A stretch of 64,000 bases of DNA from Micrasema longulum (Eukaryota; Arthropoda; Insecta; Trichoptera; Brachycentridae). Below are positions 1 through 9,539 of this stretch, in pieces. The stretch covers positions 1 through 64,000 of the forward strand of contig JAGVSM010004584.1 of NCBI GenBank assembly GCA_022494885.1, given 5' to 3'. Each line of letters begins with the position of its first letter. Positions within the stretch are counted from its first letter, which is position 1. The notes below the pieces were generated by a model. It ran no database searches. It was not told where the DNA came from and saw nothing but the letters and a program-made list of their open reading frames with translations. The translations under genes were made by a program, and so were the position numbers.

Positions 1-210
1 ATTTTGTGATTTTTAATCTAAATACAAAGGTTTTATTTAAAATACTTATTTTTTTGTAAAACAAGATGCAGCGCAACTTCTTAGTTCGACAAGTTGCAAA
101 TTAGAAATCGGCGACAGAAGGTCAGCAATACTTATTTCTGAAAACTGCCCCCCGATGCATTATATTACAGAAATGGCGCTATATAAATTGCCCATTATAA
201 TATATAATAT
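1..210. other. Anonymous AT-rich DNA with a LINE-J-like scrap
   Basis: No gene is seen. Positions 171-186 carry aaatggcgctatataa, a short motif that recurs at about 530, 2870 and 30190 as part of the LINE-J 3' end. This may therefore be a small remnant of that family. Confidence 0.4.
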
Positions 211-211
211 A

Positions 212-456
212 TGTCGGCCTCGTGTTGTAGTGGTCAGCGCGTTTGCCTACTATGCAAGAGGTGTCGGTTTCGATTTCCGACATGGTTAACTTAAAAAAAA
301 TATTTATAAGTTTTTATACTGGAATATTTCATAGTCCGTGAACTGGCTACTGAAGCGTAAGGCCGATCATCTTACCTTCATGTAACAATATAATTATCAA
401 GAAACGTTGCGATTGGTGAACCAATGCGGTGCCCTATGGACCATCAGGCGTGAAAA
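212..456 (+). mobile_element. SINE1 copy, full length
   Basis: The tRNA-like head (212-283) has an A-box-like tagtggtcagcg and a B-box-like ggtttcgatttcc. It is followed by the family body (aatatttcatagtcc, gaagcgtaaggccgatcatc, ttaccttcatgtaac) and the 3' block ggtgccctatggaccatcag. The same arrangement is seen at 9288, 22238, 36745, 45895 and 57283 on this strand, and at 55137 and 47842 on the other. Such elements are transcribed by RNA polymerase III and mobilised by LINE enzymes. This copy is diverged and presumably inert. Confidence 0.85.
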
Positions 457-499
457 TGAAATTTAAAATTTTGAAGTATTTTTTTATATTTTTTATTGA

Positions 500-600
500 T
501 AAAGCCCCCTTGAGGTATTATCTTACGAAAATGGCGCTCAATAAGTTATCCGTAATATTAATATTTATAACGACGATAATAATATGTATTTTTTCTAATC
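500..600 (+). mobile_element. LINE-J 3' end
   Basis: The segment reads ...cccccttgaggtattatct, then aaaatggcgctcaataag, then a degenerate TAT/AAT-rich tail. The same order is seen at 30160-30235 and, on the other strand, at 2690-2577, where it follows a recognisable ORF2 C-terminus. This is the 3' UTR and tail of a 5'-truncated non-LTR retrotransposon. Confidence 0.6.
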
Positions 601-608
601 AAATAAAT

Positions 609-782
609 AAATTCAACAATGTTTTGAGTATGTCCAAATGCTTGCTGACTGGCTGGATTTTCTCCTTATGGAGCAACAGAGAGGGAAAACATTTCCCAAC
701 CAACATATTAAAATATAAATAACTTCTTAGGGAAAAAATCCAGCCAGTCTGCAAGCATTTGGACATACTCAAAACAATGTTA
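609..782. repeat. Fold-back: inverted 45-bp arms
   Basis: The left arm (about 618-662) and right arm (about 734-779) are inverted copies with about 90% match, built around gagtatgtccaaatgcttgc. The loop includes gcaacagagagggaaaac, which is the reverse complement of the 3' end of repeat family S2. The structure is therefore an inverted (tail-to-head) arrangement of S2 modules rather than a simple MITE. Confidence 0.75.
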
Positions 783-1085
783 AATTAACTACCTGGTAAA
801 AGAAGTATAAAAAATTGGAAAATTGTTTTTAAGCGTTGCCTAGTATTTGGTTCAGCCGGATGAATTTCACTCGCATAATAAAGGTTTCAGGTCCTTTACT
901 TCACAAAAGTCAACAGATGGAAGAGTTGAGGAAATGTGGATGTTCAAACATAGGCACAATGGTGAATGTTACACAGTCTATAAAGTGGTCACTCAAACCA
1001 GCCAATGACAGGTCATAAGCCGTGTAAATGCCTAGACTCCCATATTCCCTTCTCAAAACTGTTTTCCCTCTCTGTTGCAACAAAT
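733..1085 (+). mobile_element. S2 interspersed repeat, near full length
   Basis: Recognised by comparison with other copies here (53253-53510 minus, 54639-55020 plus, 58157-58345 minus, 19395-19550 minus). Shared blocks are cattt-ggacatactc, ttttaagcgttgcctagtat, aataaaggtttcag, acaggtcataagcc and atgcctagact...ttccctctctgttg. There is no open reading frame and no tRNA-like boxes, so I cannot classify it. It could be a LINE 3' UTR or a non-tRNA SINE. Confidence 0.8.
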
Positions 1086-1094
1086 TTAAAAATA

Positions 1095-1300
1095 AATAAA
1101 TGTTTTAGTTTTCATTATTTACCCAAATAATCCATTTTCAGACCATTTCCTAAAAGTAGTAATTAACTTGCTGGAAAAATGGAAAACGAGTTGTGTTAGA
1201 GTAGTATTTGAACTTTTGAGCCCCGAATTGTTCATCCGTGAGCCCACAACACTTGCACGAGACCTCAACCCGGTTCAATGAAATATTTAAAATATATGTT
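1095..1300 (-). mobile_element. SINE3 copy (tRNA-like)
   Basis: Read on the minus strand, it has a tRNA-like head (tcgtgcaagtgttgtgggct, with a degraded B box) and a body ending aaatggtctgaaaatgg...ttgggtaaataat. It aligns by eye with 61195-61365 (minus), 13840-14000 (plus) and 3593-3720 (plus). It abuts the 3' end of the S2 copy tail to tail. Confidence 0.65.
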
Positions 1301-1424
1301 AACTACCGGAATGTGTCTGCAATTGACATCTCTGTGAGTTTCATTGTACTACAGGGCTAGTAGATTTTTTATTAATGCCGTTAACCTTTTCAAACTGTGA
1401 ACATTTTTCGGATCACCCGCTAGT

Positions 1425-1650
1425 AAAGTCACTCGTCTCGTTTGTCCGGCTGGGAGGGGGGTACCGGCGGGGTGGGGGTGCCTCTGGTCACCCGTGAATG
1501 GGAGGCAGAGGCCGGCAGGGGGGGAGGTGGGAAGAGAGGGGAGGGAGGCTGTGCTACGGTCCAGCTGCCCGATTTTCCCACGCCTGCGCAGTACATATTA
1601 TGAATTGCGAAACTGGACGGCGCCTACTCCCCCCCCCTCCCCGAGATCTA
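1425..1650. other. GC-rich island with G-run cluster
   Basis: This is a roughly 225-bp GC-rich patch in otherwise AT-rich DNA. Positions 1452-1478 hold four G runs (GGG, GGGGGG, GGGG, GGGGG) with loops of 1, 7 and 1 nt, which fits the G3+N1-7 quadruplex rule. C runs at about 1630-1642 give the complementary bias. An open frame of about 110 codons runs through it, but its 3' part is LINE-R and I see no gene. Confidence 0.6.
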
Positions 1651-1724
1651 CATATGTATTTGTGTAACCCGTTAGTTTCCTTTTTATGTTTTATTTTTTT
1701 GTGTATTAATTGTATTAGATACAT

Positions 1725-1853
1725 TGTTGGACATGTAGAGCGAATGGACAGCGAAAGAACGGCTAAGAAGATTTACGATGCGAATGTTGATGGATGCAGA
1801 AATGGAGGCACACTGAGAAAGGTATGACATGACAAGATCCAACCAATATTTGA
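1725..1853 (+). pseudogene. LINE-R ORF2 C-terminal fragment
   Basis: It translates to VGHVERMDSERTAKKIYDAN..., the post-RT C-terminal region of an RTE-like LINE ORF2, and then hits a stop. The same protein is seen at 39905-40160. It is truncated at both ends. At its 3' side it passes directly into a LINE-J fragment, giving a chimeric junction at about 1853. Confidence 0.8.
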
Positions 1854-2030
1854 ACATGTCATGGAATGCTCTCCCAGCAGAAGTGCGAAACTGTGCGGGA
1901 AGTCGGAAAAATCTTTAATCCCACTTGTTCTCTAAATCATTAGAACAAATCCGTGGCGTATGATAACAAAGTAAATTGCTCTACTTATATTGCAAATTCA
2001 AAAAGTTATAATTAAATTTGTTTGTTTATT
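1854..2030 (+). pseudogene. LINE-J ORF2 C-terminus and 3' UTR fragment
   Basis: It translates to WNALPAEVR...SHLFSKS, the characteristic extreme C-terminus of CR1/jockey-like LINE ORF2, and carries an in-frame stop. The 3' UTR matches the better copy at 2577-2860 (minus). The 5' side is joined to LINE-R sequence. Confidence 0.75.
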
Positions 2031-2084
2031 TATAGAGTAAGTTTGTTAATCCATCATATAACCATCTATATATAACCATCCATA

Positions 2085-2575
2085 AATAACCATCACGCCA
2101 TTTCCCCGTAGGGGTAGGCAGAGAGAATGGACCGCCACACACGTCTATCCTGGCATACATTCGGTTCTGTCTGCTTTTGACATGACCAGACTTAAGATTT
2201 TGGTTTATCTGAACATGCTACGTCTTCCTCGGTCGTCCTCGTCTCACGTTGCCGTTCATTTTCGCCATATATACTTGTTTTACCATTCTTTCGTCGTCCA
2301 TTCGTTCTACGTGACCAAACCATCTCAGAGACCCTTTCTTAATATTATCAATTATACTTGACTCAGATTTACACTCTCGCCTGATTTTATCATTCGTAAC
2401 CCTGTCATACATTGATTTCCCACACATTCGTCTAAGAGATCGCATTTCAACCGCGTTCAATCGGCTTTCATCCTTCCTCTTCCAGTTCCTTGTTTCACTT
2501 GCATACATAAGTGTTGGGACTATAACTCCGTTATGCACTGCCTTTAGCTTCGATTGACATATTATTGACATATAA
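2085..2575 (-). pseudogene. LINE-R, 5'-truncated, RT C-terminal region
   Basis: An open frame of about 117 codons (2571-2218) encodes the post-catalytic part of an RTE-like ORF2: VPTLMYASETRNW, a KDESRLNAVEMRSLRRMCG-type block, then KGSLRWFGHVERMDDERM and GRPRKT. Past the stop, the homology continues to the family 3' end, where the plus strand reads ccatcacgccatttccccgt. It has no RT catalytic motif or endonuclease, so it is dead. It is the best preserved copy of this region in the window. Confidence 0.85.
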
Positions 2576-2576
2576 G

Positions 2577-2860
2577 GGATTGTTATTATTATTATGGATA
2601 TTATATAGCACCATTTTCTTAATATAATAGGTCCTCAAGAGCGCTTTACAAAGTGATTCTTTAGATAAATACATTTAATTGAAACATTTAAATTTGTAAT
2701 TTAAGTAAAACAGTTAATTTTGTTATCCCATGCTACGGATTTATTTAAATGATTTAAAGAACAAGTGGGTTTTAAGTTTTTTTCGAAACATCACTATTCT
2801 ATCACAGCATCGCACCTCTGCTGGGAGAGCATTCCATGTCACAGAGTCTGCGACCGCAAA
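2577..2860 (-). pseudogene. LINE-J ORF2 C-terminus with 3' UTR and (TAT)n tail
   Basis: Minus-strand codons from about 2850 to the stop at 2743-2741 read VTWNALPAEVR, then FRKKLKTHLFFKSFK*. This is the standard C-terminus of CR1/jockey-like ORF2. The 3' UTR includes agcgctcttgagg and aaaatggtgctatataa and ends in a TAA/ATA microsatellite tail at about 2577-2600. It is truncated at the 5' end. Confidence 0.85.
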
Positions 2861-2861
2861 T

Positions 2862-2998
2862 TATCTTACGAAAATGGCGCTATATAAGTTATCCGTAATA
2901 TAATTTTCAAAATTCGGATTAATCGGCACGTATGTATAAAAAGGGGAATGGATGACGAGAAAGCGAAGTCTGTATACAAGTGATATGGCGTTCTATCA
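2862..2998 (+). mobile_element. LINE-J 3' tail followed by LINE-R scrap
   Basis: Positions 2862-2910 hold the LINE-J block (aaaatggcgctatataagtt). Positions 2912-2998 match the CKDR region of LINE-R (MDDEKAKSVYK* then gtggcgttctatc-like) with a stop. Both are plus-strand debris. Confidence 0.6.
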
Positions 2999-3099
2999 TT
3001 TATTTTATTTGTTCTTTAGATAACATACAATCGTACAAAAAAAACTAATTAAGTTATCATGAATTATTTTTATTTGTTATATTCTTATACAAATCAAAT

Positions 3100-3495
3100 A
3101 CCGAGGTTTGTAAACAAGTATGGCCAAAGAACACTTCATTATACAATTACTAATTTTTTTAATAAGATTCCTTAGATAATTTTAAAAGAAAATAAAAAAA
3201 TATTTAAATGGTTAATGTGCAACAAAGCTTTATATTGATTATCATTTAATGTCATCTATTTTAATTTTTATAAATAAATTTTGTGTGAAAATTAGGTATG
3301 CTTTTAGTTCTTAATAATGTTTATATTACTTTTTAAATTTATATAATTTCTCTAAAGTTTCTCTTTGTAAAGGAAAAATAAGAAACCTGCTGACAAGCCG
3401 GTTTCGCGGTTTAGTGGGTTTCATTATTTTTCCTTTTATATTTTCTGTTCATGTTTTTTACCTTCTTTAATAAAATTTAAAAAAAAAAAAAAATA
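3100..3495 (+). mobile_element. LINE-H 3' end with conserved hairpin and poly(A)
   Basis: It aligns with 7812-8190 along its length; that copy keeps the ORF end (DHFIRQFLKFPIRFLSRS). Both have a 3' UTR with a 62-nt block that is nearly identical while the flanks are clearly diverged. In this copy the block is at 3372-3433: ggaaaaataagaaacc pairs with gggtttcattatttttcc. A poly(A) run follows at 3478-3494. Confidence 0.75.
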
Positions 3496-3592
3496 TACAT
3501 TTATATATTTTTGTTTTATATAATGAATGTCATCTCTGCTTACACATACGGGAAACGGCGTGACTATTTTTTTATTTTTTTTACTGTTTAGA

Positions 3593-3830
3593 GACGGGAC
3601 GTGGTCCCATGGGTAGTGTTCTGGACTCCAAATCAGAATATCCGAGTTTCGGACCTTGAACTACCAAAACTTGTTTCCCTTTTTTTAACATGGTTATTTG
3701 CGACTGAAAAAACACAAATATGATTTTAATGGGTAGAATGGTGAATTTTATACAGTATGTAAAGTGGTCACACAAAACAGCTCAGACAACTCATAATCCC
3801 TGTTTTTACATATACTTCCATATTTCATTA
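3593..3830 (+). mobile_element. SINE3 copy joined to S2 3' end
   Basis: Positions 3593-3720 have the SINE3 tRNA-like head (gtggtcccatgggtagtgtt, degraded B box gagtttcggacc) and body. Positions 3735-3830 are S2: ggtagaatggtgaatttta, cagtatgtaaagtggtcac, then a degraded cttccatattt end. Confidence 0.65.
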
Positions 3831-3839
3831 TCTAAAACG

Positions 3840-5084
3840 TTATAATACTAATATGTTTAACTTGCAGTATTTAATTTTAATGCATTTAAAAATAATAATA
3901 ATGTTTTTTATGACGCGTAAATTCGTGATGTAATGGGTTAATTTATGTAGCACCTTGCGTCTACTGGTTTCTTGTTGATCCGAGATTTTGATTACAAACT
4001 ATTTCAGACGATTGTCAATTTATTTCCTGCAGAATTTCGCCATTTCCATTCAAATTTAAGTTAATCAGTGTCAAATTAACGCCATTAATTTATTCGACTT
4101 TTATGTACCAATTATTATTTTATTAAGATATCAGCAAAAAAAACTATGTAAGAGTACAATAAGGTAGTTGATAATTAGGATGATGATAGAAACTATAAAC
4201 ACAACGTGTAAGAAAAGATACAATATATTTTCATAAAACCTTAGAAAATGAGTATTACATTATTATTGATGTGGAACAAAATGGGCAAAGAAGAAGTAGA
4301 AAAAAAAATAATCCTGAATTTTTATTCTTTTCAATATGTTTTTTTTTGTTGTAAAATTTGAGGTGTACTGTCCCTTTCCAAACGCTAGAGCTTCTCTCTT
4401 TTTTGAAAAGGCAATGCAAATTTGTATCCATACCGTAAGTGGGATGCTGATGAGAAGATTAATGTCCCCCAGAACTAAAGTTCTGCTTAATAAATTAATG
4501 TGGAAAAAATATATAAGTATTTTAATTTTATAAATTTATTAATTAACAAACATCTGTTATAAAAAAGTGTGTTTTAATTCAGAAAGTCACCTCATACATT
4601 TAAAGTTTGAATGAGATACCGTTCAATATTAGATCTGGCGGTTTTCTGTAAAATGCAAATTTTCAGCCAGACTTAAAAACAAACAAAACTCTTTTTTTAA
4701 ATATTTAAAAAAAAAAGTTTTTAAAACAAATGAATTAAGTGATTCTTGACAATTAAGAACCGCAATAGAAATATAAAATAATATGTTCAATAGATAATGA
4801 CACAACATACATCGGAGTTTAACTAGGCATGGCTGCTGTTTTCTGCAAAATGCACATCTTGTGGTCAGCCAAAAATAAAAAAAAACTGGTCAAATAAATA
4901 ATCAAATTGATTTTTGTAGTATAAAAAATAATGAATACATTTTGTGTAATACATATAATACATGAATCATTCGTCATAGTAAAAAAAACATTCTAATTGT
5001 TTTGTTGATTTGATTATTCACTCTTTTCACAAAAGATCTCAATTTCATGGCTGGCTTCTTTCTGCATAACTACGTTCAAATGTA
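3840..5084. other. Anonymous AT-rich DNA with three related short blocks
   Basis: No gene is recognised. Positions 4637-4670, 4831-4870 and 5049-5088 share a ttttctgcaaaatgcacat-like core followed by cagcc. On the minus strand the second reads like KMCILQKTAA. They are probably repeated remnants of the LINE whose RT fragment follows at 5085. Confidence 0.35.
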
Positions 5085-5190
5085 CATTACATCATGAGGT
5101 GGTCACTGGCAATCTTCTTTAGTTGATCTTCCTCGGAGTGCTCAACAAAGGCAACGTAATCCGCAAACAGCACATCTTTAATGAGTATCT
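5085..5190 (-). pseudogene. Reverse transcriptase palm fragment
   Basis: Minus-strand translation gives IKDVLFADYVAFVEHSEEDQ. This matches the LINE RT motif C region (x-F-A-D-D-x-A), with the second catalytic Asp changed to Tyr, so it is inactive. Only about 35 codons remain. The clade cannot be assigned. Confidence 0.65.
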
Positions 5191-5199
5191 GCTTTCAAT

Positions 5200-6070
5200 T
5201 AGTGATGGCTTTTTTAAGCCTCGATAAAAACAACTGTATAAAAAATAAAGGACAATTACTTAAAAAATATATTTATATTTTTGATTACATAGATTTTTAT
5301 ATTATTAATGATAACATTCAATGTAAGTCCCTCCCTATACTTTGCCCTCGCTTTTTTTGTGATTAAAAAATAGAATTGCTTAATACATCAAATGTTATAA
5401 CTGTAACAAAATAATAATCCGAATTGTATTAAAAATTCAATAAATAAATAAGATATAGCTCTCCTATACATTGATATATTTTATATGTGGATATACCTAT
5501 AGTTGTTATTTATAACTGAATGTATACATAAATGTACGTTTGACCGAGTAGATAGTAGATGCTTATCTCTCCATAGGTATTTTATCGACTATGAGTATCC
5601 TAACTTGTTTCCGCCAATTATACCGTTAGGTTAGTTCGACATTCATTCATCCATTCGAGAGCTTAAATGGATCAAGCCTCCGATACTGATAATTATTATA
5701 GTCTTAAAGCTGTATTATACGAATCAGATTTTTATGGAAATATTGTGTCGCGTAAAACCTACATAAATTGGTTGCAATCTTCCATAATATGTATATTATA
5801 AAATGGAAAGCTGTACTTGTGCATCGATGCGTATTTGCTGATGAATGCTGTTGAATCGGATGTGATCCATGTGTCCACTATATTCTTAAGACGATGAAAC
5901 CTAATAAGGATCCACAAATTTTCTGATTCAACCATTCATTCATTTTTATATTTAGAATCTTCGCGCGTATACGTTAAGTATTCTATGCATAAAGGACAGA
6001 TTTTGATTCAGATAATGAGCATGAAATTAAAATGACTAAATTATAAATATAGACAACATCATTTATTTTT
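5200..6070. other. Anonymous AT-rich DNA
   Basis: I see no coding signal, RNA gene or repeat that recurs elsewhere in the window. Confidence 0.4.
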
Positions 6071-6077
6071 GACCTGG

Positions 6078-6645
6078 TTGTGGTCACGTTGTAAAGCATC
6101 AATAAAGGTTGAAGCTCTTTTACTTCACAGAAGTCAACTGATGGAAGAGTTGAGGAAATGTAGATGTTTTATGGTTCGGACTGTTAGTAGAGTCACAGTG
6201 AGTCACATCTTGCTGGAGGTTGTGATTCTATAAAATGCTGCGAACGCCCAGTTGCATTCCACCGGCAACACTACTGACTAGTCCAACTTGTTAGCGTCCA
6301 CGTCGTGAACCCAGGGCAATGGGATCACACTCGTAACGGTGTGATCACAGCAGATAACGAGAGGATGAAAGGCGAGTTTCTGGCGCCTCAAAACCAAAAC
6401 CAACCAGCTAAAGGAAGGTAACCTCGACAGAAAAATCCACCAGAGAAGGCAACGGGAAACCACTCTGGTCATCTTTTCCCAGGAATCACTATGGCGAGTA
6501 CATCTAACAAACAGTTGTGCTGGTTTCGGAGTAGCGCAGGACCGAGATGCTTTCGCTGTAGTAATCGCCAACGTCGGGGGGACCCGGCAAGGCACTAGAA
6601 GAAGAAGATGTTAAAAATAGGCATATTGGTGAATGTTATATATTG
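6078..6645 (+). mobile_element. S2 copy split by a LINE-A insertion
   Basis: S2 blocks (aataaaggttgaagctcttt, agaagtcaactgatggaagag) run to about 6168 and resume at about 6609 (ataggcatattggtgaatgt). The gap is filled by LINE-A. The 7-mer agatgtt flanks the insert (6162-6168 and 6606-6612), consistent with a target-site duplication. Confidence 0.7.
6169..6605 (+). pseudogene. LINE-A 3' end (RTE-like), inserted in S2
   Basis: The last codons read VAQDRDAFAVVIANVGGTRQGT then (RRR), the same ending as LINE-A at 41275-42070, and the copy terminates in agaagaagaag. The segment gaaggcaacgggaaaccact lies upstream. The minus-strand open frame of about 105 codons here is antisense to this and is spurious. 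Confidence 0.75.
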
Positions 6646-7052
6646 TATCTTGATCATTTGAGTATTGAGTATTTCGCTTCAGATACCAGTCCAGGGACTA
6701 TGAATAATCTAGTGTGAAAACACCCTTTTAAATAAATATTTCATATCATAATTATTGAAATTTTGAGAGAAGCAGACATAAACATTATTATTATATAAAT
6801 ATTTTTTCATTTCGTTACTTTTACATTTATTATATTGAACATAATTTAAATTATTGTATTAAGTGTAAACAATTTTTTTGGTGTGTGCATGAGTTTCTTA
6901 CTCTAATATACAAAGAAATTGGCAATATATGTGTACATACTGTTTGTTTACCTAATAAAATAAATAAATAAATATCAACCAAGTCGGGAATCAAACCCGA
7001 GACCTCTTGCATGGCCGGCTAACGCGCTGACGATTACACTGCGAGGCCGACA
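6641..7052 (-). mobile_element. SINE1 copy split by LINE-K
   Basis: The body (ataccagtccagggactatg, cacccttttaaataaatatt) occupies 6641-6750. The tRNA-like head (ggaatcaaacccgagacctc through acactgcgaggccgac) occupies 6965-7052. LINE-K sits between them. Confidence 0.8.
6751..6963 (+). mobile_element. LINE-K 3' end inserted into SINE1
   Basis: It begins IIEILREADI (ORF2 C-terminus, the same residues as at 45628-45822), then a 3' UTR with gtgtaaacaattttttt, ggcaatatatgtgtacatac and a (TAAA)n-type tail. It interrupts SINE1 at atatca, a possible short target duplication. It shows SINE1 is the older of the two. Confidence 0.75.
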
Positions 7053-7059
7053 AATATTC

Positions 7060-7810
7060 TTCATTATATTCTCTCCCCTAATTATCGTGACAATATATAC
7101 AAAATGTATTTTCTGTTACTCGTTTGAATTCGAGTTATCCAGATTCTATCCCACCAATGAATAGGTTGTTTCGTTTTGGAAGATCATAAACGTGTTATCC
7201 CACATGTATATTCTTATAGTATATTGATATTTTTCTTTTCAACACGTGCTCACCCCTTTTAATATTAGCCCTTTAAGGGTAGAACCGGTTTCCTTACTGA
7301 AGGCCTGTTATTACTCGTATAACGGCATCTTCTTGTCAATTTTAAATCCAAAGATCCGTTTTACATTGGTCCCAACGTGTTGAGGGCTGGTCCCTACACA
7401 TTGAGGGCGTGTCTGATTACGGTTGTTTTTGTAAATCTTTCGGAAGACTAGACATTTTTTCTAAACTGGCCATGTCACTAATCTTAAAATATTAATTTAA
7501 ATATCCTATTTCTATCATACTTGTTTGAAATATACAAGTCTCTTTGATTTGCCTATCTCGTATATGAACAATTTTGTTTAACGTATGTAAGTGTATCATC
7601 ATTCGAATGTCCGTTTTTTTTTATTTTAATTTTACATCTGAAAATGGTATATTTGGTTAAATTGTTTTGGGACTAAAAATTTTTGTCATGTGTGTCTTCG
7701 GCCCAGAGCATCTAAGTTAGTCCAATGAATTCATATGTTATAAATAATTACTTAAGTTATTATTTGTGATTTAAATTGAAAGCAAAAAATATGTGTAACC
7801 GTAACTATTT
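7060..7810. other. Anonymous AT-rich DNA
   Basis: No recurring repeat or coding signal is recognised. The last part may be the decayed upstream region of the LINE-H copy that starts at 7812. Confidence 0.35.
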
Positions 7811-7811
7811 A

Positions 7812-8190
7812 TTGGCCAAAGATCACTTCATTAGGCAATTCCTAAAATTTCCAATAAGATTCCTAAGCAGATCTCAAAAGAAAATGTTGACAAAACTTTT
7901 GATAAAAAAATAAATCAATGACTAATATGTAACAAGGCTTTACATTGATTATTATTTTATGTTAACTGTCAACTATTAAATTTTTTGTAAATATATTTTG
8001 TTTGAAAAATACGTAGTTCTTAATGATGTTTATATTACTTTTAAAATTTATATAATTTCTTTAACTTTCTTAATAGTAAAGGAAAAATAAGAAACCTGCT
8101 GACAAGCCGGTTTCGCGGTTTAGTGGGTTTCATTATTTATCCTTTTTTATTTTTCTGTTCATGTTTACCTTCTTAAAAAAAAAAATCTAA
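7812..8190 (+). mobile_element. LINE-H ORF end, 3' UTR with conserved hairpin
   Basis: The frame reads KDHFIRQFLKFPIRFLSRSQKKML, typical of a LINE ORF2 extreme C-terminus. The 3' UTR carries the same 62-nt hairpin block as the first copy (8081-8142 here), with one difference seen over the block. An A-rich tail lies at 8176-8190. Confidence 0.75.
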
Positions 8191-8199
8191 ATGGTTTTA

Positions 8200-9195
8200 A
8201 ATATTAATATTTTTAGAATATTTTATGCGATGTATAGGTATGTTCCGTCTTGCCAATATAAGTATTATGTAAAGATCTGTTCGATTAGACGGCTGTGGTA
8301 TTATTAAGGACCTTTTACTTTAAAATAGAAACCATAGAAAACTCCTTCAGGAGACGCCGGACTATTGACAGACAATTTCTAAAGACCTAATTTTTGCTTA
8401 TTGATAACTCTTTGTTATAAGCATCACTATAAATGTTTTTTTTTATCTATTATTTCATATACAGTACCACCAGTAGACGGTATATAGAACAATGATTTAC
8501 TCGGTATTGTAATTTTTCCAATTCTTCCCGTACGGTGTGATTCTGCATGTTTTAAACAGTTGATATAATGCCCTCGAGTTCTTACGTAGAAGGTTGTATA
8601 AATTCTATTGGATTAAAAGCTATCCGGTAGGAAGCCTCTGACATAATCTGAATTTGATAATTAAAAATTTGATACGTACATGTTGATTTTCAAATCAATC
8701 TTGAACAATTCTGCTCCATAGAAGCCGTCATTAATATTATCTGACGGAAATCTAAATTGAGAACACAAACCGTGTTCGAGGTTCGAGAATCAATTCATAT
8801 CAAGTCCAATTCGTTAGAAATCTTCTATCAATAACTTAACATCAGATTAGAGGAGATATCGCCTTGTCAAACAAAAAATGAATTTAAAAGCTCCTACCAA
8901 AGACTTTGCCGAATTGTTTATGATTTGGTTAAGAAATGAACATCCTCATTTCAAGGGGTTTGGGTGATATTTCCTGTTTTAAGTCTAATCTTACAATTTT
9001 TTTTTGATAAAATTATTTAATATCTGACGTACTGTGACAATTAAGTGAATGTAATGTGACAGAGGTCATAGTTTTATGGTTAAAAATATTTATTTTATCC
9101 GTAGAAACTAGATGTTTGAGATTTGAAAATGTGTACCTAATTAATTACTAATTTGACTTGTCTGCGTTCAGTCGAATAAAAAAACAGTAATATGC
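8200..9195. other. Anonymous AT-rich DNA
   Basis: Nothing recognisable on either strand. Confidence 0.4.
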
Positions 9196-9530
9196 TTGTA
9201 GTAGAACCAGAACCTTGAACGAGTGTTTTTCACTCGATGGCTACACTTAGGTGAAAATCCTATACAAGGAAATCCAGTGGAGAAAAGCCGCCTCGTAGTG
9301 TAGTGGTTGGTACCGTGCCTGAGATCCTGGGTTCGATTCCTGGGAGTGTCAAAATGAAATATTTGTTTTTAACGCGGTTTTACACTGCGATACTTCGCTG
9401 CCACGGACTAGCACCTGAAGGATAAGACTGGTCACCTTACCTTCCTGTGACACATTGTCGAGATATTCTGCTTGCACTTTTCCAATGCGGTGCCAATTAT
9501 GTACCATCAGGTGCCGATCAGGATTCAATA
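9196..9530 (+). mobile_element. SINE1 copy with conserved upstream module
   Basis: Positions 9288-9530 are SINE1: tRNA-like head with ctcgtagtgtagtggttgg and the B box gggttcgattcct, then body and 3' block. The preceding 90 bp (gaaccagaaccttg, ttttcactcgatggctac, aaatccagtggag) also occurs upstream of the 22238 copy and in degraded form at 45845 and, inverted, at 48060 and 50785. It is therefore part of a longer repeat unit. Confidence 0.8.
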
Positions 9531-9539
9531 ATGATAACT

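Noticed and set aside
212..283. Possible functional tRNA gene
   Set aside because: The cloverleaf is degraded and the same head carries a long shared SINE body in many copies.
6278..6595. 105-codon minus-strand frame
   Set aside because: Antisense to the LINE-A 3' end, whose sense reading gives the expected VIANVGG ending.
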